A stretch of 64,000 nt of DNA, taken from G963674665 sp964609625. GTDB taxonomy: Bacteria > Desulfobacterota > Desulfovibrionia > Desulfovibrionales > Desulfovibrionaceae. Where the stretch lies: positions 124,001-188,000 of the forward strand of contig CAZSRS010000004.1 in the NCBI GenBank assembly GCA_964609625.1. The letters are read 5' to 3'. The position numbers and the translations under genes were made by a program. Shown in pieces: positions 43,224 to 52,475 of the stretch. Every line of letters begins with the position of its first letter. Within the stretch, counting starts at the first letter, position 1. The notes beneath the pieces were generated by a model. It saw only the letters and a program-made list of their open reading frames with translations, did no database searches and was not told the DNA's origin.

Positions 43224-44258
43224 TTACACCTCGGCAAGGAAGTGCATGACGGCCGAAACCGCGCCGGAGTCGCCCGAAAGAACAGTGGAGATGTTCCCGG
43301 CCTCTTTCCGAATGGCCTTCAACCAATTCTTGTGCAGGCCGCTGGCGATCCTGGCCACCTCTTGCAGCAGTCCGGGGTCGTGGAGGATGGTCTTGGCCAC
43401 GGCCTCGGCCTGGCGCAGATCCTTGACGCGCTTGTCGTGTTTCCCTCTTTTTCCGGCCACGAGAATCTTGTGGAGCATGAAGGCGGGCATGGACGGTACA
43501 ACCACCTTGCCGATGTCGCGGGCCTGGAGGGTCATCCTGTTGTCGAGCAGTATCCGCAGGTAGGGAAGTGCGATGGGGGCAATGCCAAGGTCTTTTTCAG
43601 TCTCTTGAATGCCGCGCTGTTTGCCTGTGGAACCATCGCCCCGCCTGTTCTTGAGGAATTCCACCTCCAACTCGGCGCTAACGTATCTGATGGTTCCGTC
43701 TTGATGGAATTGTTGACTGAAGCCAAGCTTTTGGAGGAGTTCTCCAATATCCTTCCTGGGACCTGTGTAGGGAAGATCAACGGCGAAATCCACATCAAGG
43801 GTTCGCTCTGGATAGTATTCGACACCGCAATTATTTTGATAGACCTTGAAACACCATGAGCCAATCAATTCCAGCCCGCATTCCCAGAGTCCTTCGGCAT
43901 CGAAGGCCGTGGCAATGTCGGCCAAAACAGACATGTATTCTTCGCTACAAATTTCTTCCTTTGACATATTCAGCCCCTTCATTGCCTGTTTTACTTCGCG
44001 AAGCAAGGCAATGTCTTTCTTACTCTGGCTGATCCACAAGGAATAGTGCGCTGCAGGTTCGGATTCCCAAGGACCAATGTACGAATCCTTGCACATGCCT
44101 GAACGTGTGCGACGCAATATGGCATAGGCCTTTCCGGAAACAATGTTCCGTTTCATGTGGCCTCGTGGATTTATGAGCAGCCGACCGACGGTTACCGTTT
44201 TCATGATCCGGTAATACTGGCGACTCTCATCGAGGATAGCGTGAATCACAACAGCCAT
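43224..44258 (-). CDS. GSU2403-family nucleotidyltransferase-fold protein
   Basis: A 344-residue protein. The N-terminal third is a basic region (RLLINPRGHMKRNIV; SGKAYAILRRTRSG). The nucleotidyltransferase fold follows: ELIGSWCFKVYQNNCGVEYY and ERTLDVDFAVDLPY, where the G-S and D-x-D of a polymerase-beta-like fold are visible. It resembles GSU2403/NTP_transf_8 proteins and AbiEii-type toxins. ATG 44258 is chosen for CGGGAG nine bases upstream. It stands alone beside tRNA-Phe, lower in GC in its 5' part. It may be a toxin or RNA-modifying enzyme; no antitoxin gene is seen. Confidence 0.7.
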   Translation of the reverse strand: MAVVIHAILDESRQYYRIMKTVTVGRLLINPRGHMKRNIVSGKAYAILRRTRSGMCKDSYIGPWESEPAAHYSLWISQSKKDIALLREVKQAMKGLNMSKEEICSEEYMSVLADIATAFDAEGLWECGLELIGSWCFKVYQNNCGVEYYPERTLDVDFAVDLPYTGPRKDIGELLQKLGFSQQFHQDGTIRYVSAELEVEFLKNRRGDGSTGKQRGIQETEKDLGIAPIALPYLRILLDNRMTLQARDIGKVVVPSMPAFMLHKILVAGKRGKHDKRVKDLRQAEAVAKTILHDPGLLQEVARIASGLHKNWLKAIRKEAGNISTVLSGDSGAVSAVMHFLAEV

Positions 44259-44359
44259 GCAGCATGTCTCCCGTGCCTGCAATTATCCCCGGAAAACGCG
44301 AAAAGTCAATTTCCAGGGACAAATCCTGGCTTGGCGTCCCTGTCTTCGAGCCTTCGGGC

Positions 44360-45685
44360 TCAAGGGGATTCTGATTTGTCTTCGGTGTGCAGGGACGCGA
44401 CCAGGATGCGGTCGATGCGCATGCCGTCCATGTCCACGATTTCAAAGCGGAATTCTCCCCACTCGAAGTGCCTGCCCATGTGCGGCGGGTCCTCGCCGTG
44501 GGCGAGAATGAAGCCGGCCAGGGTCTGGAAGCTCTGGTCGCCTTCCCGCATGGGCGTTGTGATGCCCAACCGGGCTTGGACCTCCTCCAGGCGCATGAGG
44601 CCGTCCAGGAGCCAGGAGCCGTCCTCGCGCCGCACTGCCGCGGGTTCGGGCAGGGACTGCACGGTGGGGATGTCCCCGACCATGGCCTCCAGGATGTCGT
44701 TGAAGGTCACCACCCCACGGGGGGCGTTGAATTCGTTCACCACCAGGGCGAAATGCATCTGATCCTTCCTGCGGAAAAACTCCAGCAGTCGCAGCACGCG
44801 CATGGTTTCGGGCACGAATTCGAGGCGTTGCAGATGCGTTTCCAGGTCCAGCTCCCGCCCCTGCACGAGGGCGCCGAGGTATTCCTTGGCCTTGATCGCC
44901 CCGAGAACCTGGAACGGCTCCCTGCGGGCCACCGGGAAACGGGAGTGGGGATTGCCGAGGATTTTTTCGAGGCTGGTTTCCCTGGGGTCGTCCAGGTACA
45001 GCCAGACGATGCGGGAGTGGTGGGTCATCAGCGCCCCCACCAGGAGGTCGTCCAGCCGGAACACGCGTTCCAGGATGTCGCGTTCGGCGTGCTCCACCTC
45101 GCCATAGATCACGGCCTCGCGGATCAGGCCTCGGATGTCCTCCTCGGTGACCTTTGGTTCCTTTGGGGGCGCGATGCCGAGGATGCGGACCACGGCCCGC
45201 GTGGAGCCGCTGAGCAGGTGCACGACGGGCATGGCTAGGCGCATGAAGGCGTACATGAAGGGGGCGGTGAGGCAGGACATCTTTTCGGGGTAGCCGACCG
45301 CCAGCTTTTTGGGCACGAGTTCGCCGACGATGAGGGAGAGGTAGGTGATGGGGATGACCACCAGCCCCAGGCCCAGGGCGGTGCTGTAGGGCGCCAGGGC
45401 GGGTACGTCGGCCAGGAACTCCTGGGCCCTGGCGGCGATGGTGGCGCCGCTGAAGGCGCCGGTCAGGATGGCCACCAGGGTGATGCCGATCTGCGCCGTG
45501 GACAGGAACCTGTCGGGCTTGTCCTTCAGCAGCAGTGCGATGCGCGCGTGGGATGTGCCCTTTTCGGCCATGGCCTGGAGCCTGACCTTGCGCGCGGCCA
45601 CCAGGGCCATTTCGGAAAGGGCGAAAAAGCCGTTGACCAGGATGAGCGCGAGAATCAGCAGGACTTCAAGCCAGGCGTGGGACAT
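44360..45685 (-). CDS. CNNM/CorC-HlyC-type membrane protein with CBS pair
   Basis: A 441-residue protein. DUF21 (CNNM) transmembrane domain at 1 to about 190 (LLILALILVNGFFALSEMAL), then two CBS domains from about 205 to 325 (VGALMTHHSRIVWLY; ARREPFQVLGAIKAK), then a CorC/HlyC transporter-associated domain at about 350-425 (RREDGSWLLDGLMRLEEV). Such proteins were named hemolysin-like but are probably Mg/Co efflux or sensing proteins. AGGAGCCTCCC precedes ATG 45685. Confidence 0.92.
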   Translation of the reverse strand: MSHAWLEVLLILALILVNGFFALSEMALVAARKVRLQAMAEKGTSHARIALLLKDKPDRFLSTAQIGITLVAILTGAFSGATIAARAQEFLADVPALAPYSTALGLGLVVIPITYLSLIVGELVPKKLAVGYPEKMSCLTAPFMYAFMRLAMPVVHLLSGSTRAVVRILGIAPPKEPKVTEEDIRGLIREAVIYGEVEHAERDILERVFRLDDLLVGALMTHHSRIVWLYLDDPRETSLEKILGNPHSRFPVARREPFQVLGAIKAKEYLGALVQGRELDLETHLQRLEFVPETMRVLRLLEFFRRKDQMHFALVVNEFNAPRGVVTFNDILEAMVGDIPTVQSLPEPAAVRREDGSWLLDGLMRLEEVQARLGITTPMREGDQSFQTLAGFILAHGEDPPHMGRHFEWGEFRFEIVDMDGMRIDRILVASLHTEDKSESP

Positions 45686-45735
45686 GGGAGGCTCCTGTGG
45701 TCCACTTGATATGCAACTCCCGGTGCGAGTCGGCG

Positions 45736-47385
45736 TCAGACAGCCAACTCCAGCGCCAGGCGCACCAGTTTGCGCAGGTAGTCCTCGTGCAGCACCGCGC
45801 CCATGCTGGCAACGATCTGCTGCCACACAGGCACTGGGTATTTTCCTTGTAACTTTTGGTAGTTGCCCAAAGCGTTGTGATACGCGAGCCGGTTTTTCCG
45901 CGCCGCGCCGCCGCTGATCTGGCGATGGTCCACGGCCAGGTGTCCGGTATAGACGGAGCGGATTCCGGCCTGGACCATGCGCAGGCTGTGGTCCAGGTCG
46001 TCGAACTGCGTGGGGGAGAAGCGGATGTCGAAGTCTCCCACCCGCTTGAAGACGTCGCGCCGGAAGAGGTGGCAGCAGCCCGTCACGGACGTGGCCGGGC
46101 GCATGTAGTCGAACTGCCCCACATCCATTGTCATGAGTTGCAGGTCGGAGAAGCCAAGCAGGGAGTCGTTTTCCTGGGGTAAGGTCAGGTTCAGGTCCAC
46201 CTGTTGCAGGATGTGGGGCGAGCCGTATTCGCGGACCTTGGCGCCGCAGACCCCGGCCTCGGGGTAGGTCTGCTGGGCGTGGTACAAACGCCCCAACCAG
46301 TCCTTGGGCAGGGAGGCATCATCGTCGAGATAGCAGATGCATGGGTTGGCCATGACCGGGGCCATGTGCAGCAGCCAGTTGCGGGCGGCTGGGGCTCCGA
46401 TGTTGACGGGCAGGGTCACGGCCTTGAAGCTGGGGAAGGCGCCGCTGCCCTGCCATTTGAGGATGACCTGGGCGGTGTCGTCGGTGCAACCGTTGTTGAG
46501 CACGAACACGTCGCAGGCAGCCGCGCTGCTCGCGGCCAGGGATTCCAGGGTCTGGTCCAGGTCGGGTGCGTGGTTGTATGTATACAGCAGGATGGAGGTC
46601 TTGGAGATGTGCCCCAGTTTGCGGTCGTGCTCCTGCAGCAGGTCGTGGAGCCTGAGCACCGTGTTGGTACGCCAGGGGCGCTGACGGACGATGCCGGCCA
46701 AGGCGTCCAGGGCGGACTGGCGCTCGCCGAGCTTGAGCAGGGTCTGGGCGCGGCGCTCCATGACGATGTCCGGGATGATCTCGGCGACCGAGTCGTAGCA
46801 ATCGCGCGCCTCGTCGAATTTTCCGGAGAAAAAGTGCAGGTCGCCTTGCAGCTTCAGGGCCACGGGCCGCAGATCGCCTGAGCGGGGCAGCGCGCCGCTG
46901 CTGTCCAGGCGGTCGAGGACGTCCCGCGCCGCATCCAGGGCCTGGTGGTCAATCAACTGCAAGAACAGCTCATGCAAAGGGGGCGGGTCATGGCAGTCGA
47001 TCTTTTCGGACAGGCCATGTGCCTGGAGAATGTCGGTCATCTGTCGGGAGAGATCGGCAACGCCCCCGCACCAGACGTCCAGGAGTTCCAGCACGTTGCG
47101 CGCCCGAGGCGTGAGCAGGGGGTCGTGCCGGTCCAGGGACAAGACGCCCTTGACCACCACCGGATCGAGGAGGTCCTCCTCCAGGGTGGCCAGGAGCGCG
47201 TCGGTGCCCACCCTGAGATGCAGGGGCGCGGCCTGGCCCTTGGAGGCGACAGAACCGCAATGGTTGGCGATTGACAGGAGATGGCGTTTGTTGGCCACAC
47301 CGAGCATGAGCATGTAGCGCACGGTGCGGTCGAGGGAGCGCTGGGCGGTTTGCCAGTTGTGCAACGCGACTTTTTCAGGAGGCAT
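45736..47385 (-). CDS. Family-2 glycosyltransferase with N-terminal helical module
   Basis: A 549-residue protein. The first 250 residues are helical, TPR-like (ALQGDLHFFSGKFDEARD region), and the C-terminal half is a GT2 fold: SILLYTYNHAPDL, VLNNGCTDDTAQV, a catalytic DDD in CYLDDDASLP, and QFDDLDHSLRMV near the acceptor side. It probably transfers a sugar from an NDP-sugar to a protein or glycan. It overlaps the next GT2 by 11 bases, so both are one transcription unit. No transmembrane helix is visible. The same layout returns in the gene ending at 58450. Confidence 0.85.
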   Translation of the reverse strand: MPPEKVALHNWQTAQRSLDRTVRYMLMLGVANKRHLLSIANHCGSVASKGQAAPLHLRVGTDALLATLEEDLLDPVVVKGVLSLDRHDPLLTPRARNVLELLDVWCGGVADLSRQMTDILQAHGLSEKIDCHDPPPLHELFLQLIDHQALDAARDVLDRLDSSGALPRSGDLRPVALKLQGDLHFFSGKFDEARDCYDSVAEIIPDIVMERRAQTLLKLGERQSALDALAGIVRQRPWRTNTVLRLHDLLQEHDRKLGHISKTSILLYTYNHAPDLDQTLESLAASSAAACDVFVLNNGCTDDTAQVILKWQGSGAFPSFKAVTLPVNIGAPAARNWLLHMAPVMANPCICYLDDDASLPKDWLGRLYHAQQTYPEAGVCGAKVREYGSPHILQQVDLNLTLPQENDSLLGFSDLQLMTMDVGQFDYMRPATSVTGCCHLFRRDVFKRVGDFDIRFSPTQFDDLDHSLRMVQAGIRSVYTGHLAVDHRQISGGAARKNRLAYHNALGNYQKLQGKYPVPVWQQIVASMGAVLHEDYLRKLVRLALELAV

Positions 47386-48610
47386 GGCTGTTCATCCAGT
47401 GTTGGAGTGCGGCGGCGAGGTGTTTCCTGCCCTGGGATAGTGCGGTTTTCAGCATTGCCCGTGCGGTTCTGGCAATCGCCGGGTCCTTGCCCAGGGCGGC
47501 AACCCGATGCCGGAAGGCGGTGTAGTGCGCCAGGGCCTCCACGTCGCCGGCGGCCTTGGCCAGTCTGCGGATCTGGTCCAGGGTTTCCAGGCAGGGGCAG
47601 AAGCGCAGTTGCTCCTGAGCCATGGCCAGGGCCTCCTGGTGCATGGCGCGGCTGGTGAGCAGGTCGATGAGCACCGTGTAGCCGTGCTCCCAGCAGGGTT
47701 CCTGGTCGAGGAGTTCGAGGGCGGCGGCGGATCCTTGCTTTTCCAGCTGGGCCAAGCAGCGCTCGTGCATTTCCGGACCGGAGACGAAGTAGGGCTCGAA
47801 CCATTGGTTGAGCTTGAGCTGCAGGCCGGCGCGCAGGGCGAAGTAGTCCACGTCCGTGCAGAAACCCGCGCCCACGCGCGAGGTGTAGACCTCGAAGTTG
47901 TGGATCTGGTTATCCGAGCGCCCCTCTGTCTGACCTTCGAGGTGATAGAGCACGGTGTCCGGCACCACCGAGGGGCGCAGGCCCTGTCGCCCTAGGTGGT
48001 GGCAGAGATCCAAGTCTTCGTAGCCATTGCGGTATTCCTCGTGGAACGATCCGATGTTGCGGAAAAGTTGGGTGGAGATGAGCATTGCCGCGGCGGTCAT
48101 GGCCTGCAAGCGGAAGGCGATGCGTGCAACGCGGTGCGTTCTGGGGAAGTCCCTGAAGGCGTGGATGACCTTGCCCGGATGCAGGAAGGTGATGCCCAGG
48201 TGCTGGATGCGGTTGCCGGGGTAAAGCAACAGCGGACCGCAGCAACCGATGCCTGGATTTTCCAGTTCGCGGAACAGGGGGGGGAGGATATCCTCGCACC
48301 ACAGGGTGTCGTTGTTCAGGAACAGGAGCAGATCGCCACGAGCCTGGAGCGCGCCCCGGTTGCAGGCGCCGGCGAAGTTCAGGTTGCTGGGATTGGAGAT
48401 GCAGGTGAACCGGTCCCCGAATAATGCGGTGCCGAGTTCCGGGCATCGCATTGCGGTTTCATCGGTGGAGGCGTTGTCCACCACGATGACCTCGACTTTT
48501 TCCACGCCAAGATAGGCGCGCATGCTGCGCAGACAGTCCTCGGTCATCCGCCAGTTGTTGAACACGGGGATGACGATGGAGACGAGGGGGGCGAGGGCGT
48601 GGCTGAACAT
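47375..48610 (-). CDS. Family-2 glycosyltransferase
   Basis: A 411-residue GT2. SIVIPVFNNWRMTEDCLRSM, VIVVDNASTDET and FLNNDTLWCEDILPP (DxD position as NND) form the donor site; YRNGYEDLDLCHHLGRQG is the acceptor-side motif. A C-terminal helical part of about 130 residues follows. It is typical of rhamnosyl- or hexosyl-transferases of surface polysaccharide or flagellin. Start 48610 lies 85 bases from a tandem palindromic repeat in the promoter region shared with the divergent GT2 at 48854. Confidence 0.88.
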   Translation of the reverse strand: MFSHALAPLVSIVIPVFNNWRMTEDCLRSMRAYLGVEKVEVIVVDNASTDETAMRCPELGTALFGDRFTCISNPSNLNFAGACNRGALQARGDLLLFLNNDTLWCEDILPPLFRELENPGIGCCGPLLLYPGNRIQHLGITFLHPGKVIHAFRDFPRTHRVARIAFRLQAMTAAAMLISTQLFRNIGSFHEEYRNGYEDLDLCHHLGRQGLRPSVVPDTVLYHLEGQTEGRSDNQIHNFEVYTSRVGAGFCTDVDYFALRAGLQLKLNQWFEPYFVSGPEMHERCLAQLEKQGSAAALELLDQEPCWEHGYTVLIDLLTSRAMHQEALAMAQEQLRFCPCLETLDQIRRLAKAAGDVEALAHYTAFRHRVAALGKDPAIARTARAMLKTALSQGRKHLAAALQHWMNSHAS

Positions 48611-48694
48611 GTGTGGAGCGATGCCTTGTTGCGGTTTTCGTGGTTCCGGAAATGGTCTTGCCCGCTCCGCGTTGGGGTGGTAGCTGGTTTCCAG

Positions 48695-48760
48695 GAGTAA
48701 TACCGGAGTACTACTCGAGTAATACCGGAGTACTACTCGAGTAATACCGGAGTACTACCT
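48695..48760. repeat. Three tandem 22-bp near-palindromic repeats
   Basis: Units GAGTAATACCGGAGTACTACTC at 48695, 48717 and 48739 (last two bases swapped in unit 3). Each unit is itself an imperfect inverted repeat with 9-bp arms (GAGTANTAC/GTANTACTC) around CGGA. They lie between two divergent glycosyltransferase genes, so they may be multiple operator sites or a phase-variable/structural element. Confidence 0.8.
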
Positions 48761-48853
48761 GCAGCGCAGCATTGGGTCAACATGAACCGCACCAGAGGAC
48801 CCTCTCGACGCAGGCTTTACTTTTATCTGGAGCTGGCGTAGCATCTCTTTGTA

Positions 48854-49879
48854 ATGATGAACAAAAACGAATCGAACACGAAAAGGGCAGGCCGCCCCGA
48901 CATCTCCCTGGTGGTGCCCTGCTACAACGAGGAGGAGAGCCTGCCCAGGTTCCTGCGGGAAGTGGTGCCAGAACTCGAAGGGGCGGATGTATCCTTCGAG
49001 ATTCTCTTTGTGGACGACGGCAGCATGGACCGCACGCCGGAACTCATCGAGGCGGCGGCCCAGGCCGATTCCCGCATCAGAGGCTTGCAGCTTTCGCGCA
49101 ACTTCGGCAAGGAGGCCGCGCTCTCGGCCGGGCTCGACCACGTCTGGGGGCGCGCGGTCATCCCCATGGACGTGGACCTTCAAGACCCCCCTTCCCTGCT
49201 CCCCGAGATGATCGACCTCTGGAAACAGGGGTATGCATCCGTGCTGGCGGTTAGAGAAAAGCGCAGCAGCGACACACTGCTCAAGCGCACCAGCGCCAGG
49301 CTTTTCTACAAGCTGATCAGGAAAGTCAGCTCGGTGAACATCGTGGAAAACGCCGGGGACTTCAGGCTCATGGACCGCAAGGTGGTGGACGTGGTCCGGC
49401 GCATGCCCGAACGCAACCGCTTCATGAAGGGCATGCTGGCCTGGCCGGGATTTTCCGTGGCCACGGTGAACTATCACCGCCAGGAGCGTGTGGCCAGCAC
49501 GAGCAAGTGGACCTACTGGAAGCTCTGGAACTTCGCCCTCAGCGGCATCTTCGGCTTCTCCTCCATCCCCCTGCGATTGTGGACCTATCTCGGAGGGTTG
49601 GTGGCCCTGGTCAGCCTGATCTGGGCCTTCTGGGTGGGGCTCTCCGCCCTGATCTACGGCATCAAGGTGGTGCACGGCATCACCACCACCACCATTCTCG
49701 TGTTGTTCATGAACAGCCTGGTGATGATCAGCATCGGCGTGGTCGGCGAGTATATCGCCAGAATCTTCGAGGAAGTGAAACAGCGCCCCGTGTATGTAGT
49801 CATGCGGGAAATCAACGGCGCGTCTGGGAGGGACGGGGATAGCGGACAAGATGGCGATACCGCGGCCCCCCAGGGGTGA
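48854..49879 (+). CDS. GtrB/DPM1-like family-2 glycosyltransferase
   Basis: A 341-residue membrane enzyme. The N-terminal domain carries ISLVVPCYNEEESLPRF, ILFVDDGSMDRT, RNFGKEAALSAG and MDVDLQDPPSLLPEM (the DxD as VDLQD), and a QGR-like segment RNRFMKGMLAWPGF. Two hydrophobic helices at the C-terminus (LVALVSLIWAFWVGLSALIYG; TILVLFMNSLVMISIGVVG) anchor it. This is the polyprenyl-phosphate glycosyltransferase layout (GtrB, ArnC), loading sugar on a lipid carrier for glycan modification. The start is 48854, or 48857 by one codon. Confidence 0.92.
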   Translation: MMNKNESNTKRAGRPDISLVVPCYNEEESLPRFLREVVPELEGADVSFEILFVDDGSMDRTPELIEAAAQADSRIRGLQLSRNFGKEAALSAGLDHVWGRAVIPMDVDLQDPPSLLPEMIDLWKQGYASVLAVREKRSSDTLLKRTSARLFYKLIRKVSSVNIVENAGDFRLMDRKVVDVVRRMPERNRFMKGMLAWPGFSVATVNYHRQERVASTSKWTYWKLWNFALSGIFGFSSIPLRLWTYLGGLVALVSLIWAFWVGLSALIYGIKVVHGITTTTILVLFMNSLVMISIGVVGEYIARIFEEVKQRPVYVVMREINGASGRDGDSGQDGDTAAPQG

Positions 49880-49882
49880 GTA

Positions 49883-50422
49883 TCAGGTCCGGGTCTTGTA
49901 GAGCAGGTCCTTGAGCTTGTATTCCAGGGACGCTGAATCCTCTCCATCGTGCACCTCTGTGGGTTCCGGTTCCCTGGGCCTTCTTTCCACGGCCTTGCTG
50001 GAAAGAAAACTCTTCAGGCGCTCCTTGTGCAGCGGGCTCAAGGCGTTGAAGGTGCAGCCGGTGGTGGCGCTTTGCACCCTGGCCACGCGCGCTTCCACAT
50101 GGGGCAGGATGAGCTGATCCTTGTCATAGAGGTCGAAGACCACGGTCTCGCCCACGGCAAAGTCGCTGTCCAGGTCCGTGGGTTCGAGGCCGATGCCGGC
50201 CTTGCTGATGTCCCGCACCACGGAAACACCCTTGGCGAAACCGAAATCCACGGTCACGCCCCTGACAGGAATGCGTTGGGCCTTGCGTCGACCACGGGTG
50301 CGCACGACATTGTCCAAGGTGATGTTGAACGAGTGATAGCACCGCGAACAGCGTACCCTTCGCAGTATGAGGTCATCGGGCACATTGCCCGCTCCGCCGC
50401 AATTGTTGCATTTGATCCGCAT
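49883..50422 (-). CDS. Zinc-ribbon PilZ protein
   Basis: A 179-residue protein. The N-terminus MRIKCNNCGGAGNVPDD and RVRCSRCYHSF make a CxxC...CxxC zinc ribbon. A PilZ domain follows: RRKAQRIPVRG with the Arg residues and the DxSxxG motif in RDISKAGIGLEP. The C-terminus is acidic. It is likely a c-di-GMP effector whose ribbon may bind RNA polymerase or another partner. ATG 50422 follows GGGAGTGTG. It is convergent with the GtrB-like gene. Confidence 0.85.
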   Translation of the reverse strand: MRIKCNNCGGAGNVPDDLILRRVRCSRCYHSFNITLDNVVRTRGRRKAQRIPVRGVTVDFGFAKGVSVVRDISKAGIGLEPTDLDSDFAVGETVVFDLYDKDQLILPHVEARVARVQSATTGCTFNALSPLHKERLKSFLSSKAVERRPREPEPTEVHDGEDSASLEYKLKDLLYKTRT

Positions 50423-50609
50423 GACACACTCCCTGGCTGATCCACTGTCATTCAATGCCTACCCACAACAGGGGCGGTACGTCAATCGGTATGATGATCG
50501 CCTACTGTAGGGAATCCGGGATTGTATTCAATACGATGCGATTGCAATACGTTGCGTCTGGGAGAGGGTGGGAACAAGATGTGTGGAAGGTGTGCGCGAT
50601 GTGGCCGTG

Positions 50610-51722
50610 TTATTCGCTCGGGGCGATTGCGGCGGCGATGCTCCCTGCCAGGGTCGTGTACCCGGCCATGTTGAGGTGATTGACGTCCTTTGGGCCGTGC
50701 TGCATGGCTTGTGCGGCCGCCCGGCGCAGGTCGCCGGCAGAGTCCACCATCAGAAAGCCGTTGCTTCGGGCGGCCGCGGTCACCATTTCTTCGAGTCTCT
50801 GCCCGATTTCGCGCTGTCTGGCGCCGTCCTCTCCGGCGATTTCGTACATGGTGCGGGGGCAGGGTATGTAGGCCGCGATCTTGCGGCTTCCGGGCCAGAA
50901 GTCATCGAGTTGCCGCAGGGCGCGGGAAAAGAGCAGTACGGCCAGGTCCAAGTCCGCATCGCTGTACAGGGTGAGGTCGGTTTCGATCTCGTCCGGCAGG
51001 AATATATCCGCGCCTCCGATTCGGGCCTCGAAGCGTGAACCTGGCAGAGGAGTCTCGCGTTTTTTGCCCAGGGAGTAGGCCAACCCTTCGAAGAAACGCA
51101 CAAGGGCGTTCGCGGCAAGGAAGTTGTCTTCGAACCGTCGCGGTTTTCCCTGGCAGTAACGCTGCTCCATGTCGCTGGCAAAGGCCTGGAACACAGTGTC
51201 GTCGGCAAGAAGTACCGGGTCGTGATGAATGGGAATGAAGTGCCGCTGCAGAAAGCCGAGGTTGTCGCTGACGTCGTTGCCCTCGTAGAAGTAGACGACC
51301 ACATACGCAGGTTCCGGCAGGTCAAATCCGGCCTTGCGCAGAAAGTGCACGCTGTTCGGGACGAAGACGGCGGCCACGTCGTAGCTCCCGCCCCCTGGTC
51401 TGGCAAGGGCGAGCACGTCGCGACCAGTGAGTTCGTGCAGTATATGCGTGGCTTGGTGGCGAGAATCGGGGTTGTAGCGGTTCTGGATGAACCAGTCCCC
51501 CTGCCCCGCGGCGTAACTGTCGCCGAGCACGGCGATGTAACCGGCATGCGGAAGCACGTCGCGCTTGGAACTTTGGCCCAGGATGCGCAGCTCCTTGCAC
51601 TGGTTGTTGAAGAACGGCCTGGGGAGGTAGGGCAGGCTGATACGCAAGGATGCCTCGAGCAGTACATAGCCCAGGATGATGCCACAAACGGCGAGGAGGG
51701 TGTTTGCGAGGAGTCGTTTCAT
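50610..51722 (-). CDS. Membrane-anchored SGNH hydrolase-like protein
   Basis: A 370-residue protein. An N-terminal signal-anchor (LLANTLLAVCGIILGYVLLE) precedes an SGNH fold: VLGDSYAAGQGDWF (block I, GDS), a Gly in ALARPGGGSYD, Asn in YEGNDVSDN, and a C-terminal DVNHLNMAGYT (D-x-x-H). It would act in the periplasm on acetylated or esterified glycan. It is adjacent to glycosyltransferases and may trim or acylate the same glycan. ATG 51722; the longer frame to 51986 is unconserved. Confidence 0.8.
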   Translation of the reverse strand: MKRLLANTLLAVCGIILGYVLLEASLRISLPYLPRPFFNNQCKELRILGQSSKRDVLPHAGYIAVLGDSYAAGQGDWFIQNRYNPDSRHQATHILHELTGRDVLALARPGGGSYDVAAVFVPNSVHFLRKAGFDLPEPAYVVVYFYEGNDVSDNLGFLQRHFIPIHHDPVLLADDTVFQAFASDMEQRYCQGKPRRFEDNFLAANALVRFFEGLAYSLGKKRETPLPGSRFEARIGGADIFLPDEIETDLTLYSDADLDLAVLLFSRALRQLDDFWPGSRKIAAYIPCPRTMYEIAGEDGARQREIGQRLEEMVTAAARSNGFLMVDSAGDLRRAAAQAMQHGPKDVNHLNMAGYTTLAGSIAAAIAPSE

Positions 51723-52226
51723 GTTTGCATGAAGACTTCGAGTGTGCACCACTGCAAGATCACATTTGCGTAAGGCTGTCCAGCATCGGAGCGACGGGTG
51801 GCGGCCGGGAAGACCATTCCGGAATGTGAACCAACATGACAGGCGACCGGCACCGAGCTTGCATGAGAATGAAGTTGCAGTGCAAGGGGGCACAAAGTTC
51901 TTGAAAATTTCAGGCTGAAAAAAGCAGGCCGCGAAATCATCCTTACGGTCTAAGGGTAAAGGGAAGTAAAAGAATGCAAGAAACATTCTAGAATTGAGTT
52001 CATGTGAGAAAATTCTCCAAGAAAGGACCTCATCAGGGCCAGAAGAACATTGACCTGAATATCATCCACATTGTAATATGATTGCAGCCAATTTGTTTTT
52101 CCGATTCGCAGTGTCCTTTTGGGATTCGGAGCGAACCCCGGCCGGTTCCTGTGCGGAAAAGCACGGTAGCGTGACTGAGCGGATCGGACAGATGTATAAA
52201 ACAGCAGGACCAGGGAGTGGGCTGCA
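51723..52226. other. 504-base gap with weak sigma-54-like site
   Basis: No gene is seen. At 51848-51862 GGCACCGAGCTTGC has GG and GC elements 10 bases apart on the plus strand, a loose match to a -24/-12 sigma-54 promoter. It is 360 bases from the next plus-strand start, so it is only a suggestion. The remaining sequence is AT-richer than the surroundings (51950-52100) and shows no strong hairpin. Confidence 0.25.
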
Positions 52227-52475
52227 ATGAAATACGATGAAGCTGTCTTGTTTCTCCAGATGTTGCGTGGCTCGATGGTCGCGTTCGCCTCCCATCTGGA
52301 CAAGGTGTCGGGCAAATTGCAGACGGAGGTGCAGGCAGGGGATATTGATCCCACGGCCACACTGCAAGTGGACTTTTTGGAGCTTTTTTACGCCGCATGC
52401 GACCGGGAGAAACTACGTCCGGAAACCCGTAAGGAATTCAAGGTACTTGTGTTGGAAGTCCTTGGAATGGTCTAA
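52227..52475 (+). CDS. Small helical protein (82 aa), unknown
   Basis: An 82-residue protein with no recognised family. It begins MKYDEAVLFLQMLRGSMVAF and is mostly amphipathic helix, ending EVLGMV. GGGAG lies about 14 bases before the ATG. A T-run (TTTTTTTT) follows the stop. It precedes two more unknown small genes and the PilB-type ATPase, all in the same direction. Confidence 0.55.
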   Translation: MKYDEAVLFLQMLRGSMVAFASHLDKVSGKLQTEVQAGDIDPTATLQVDFLELFYAACDREKLRPETRKEFKVLVLEVLGMV

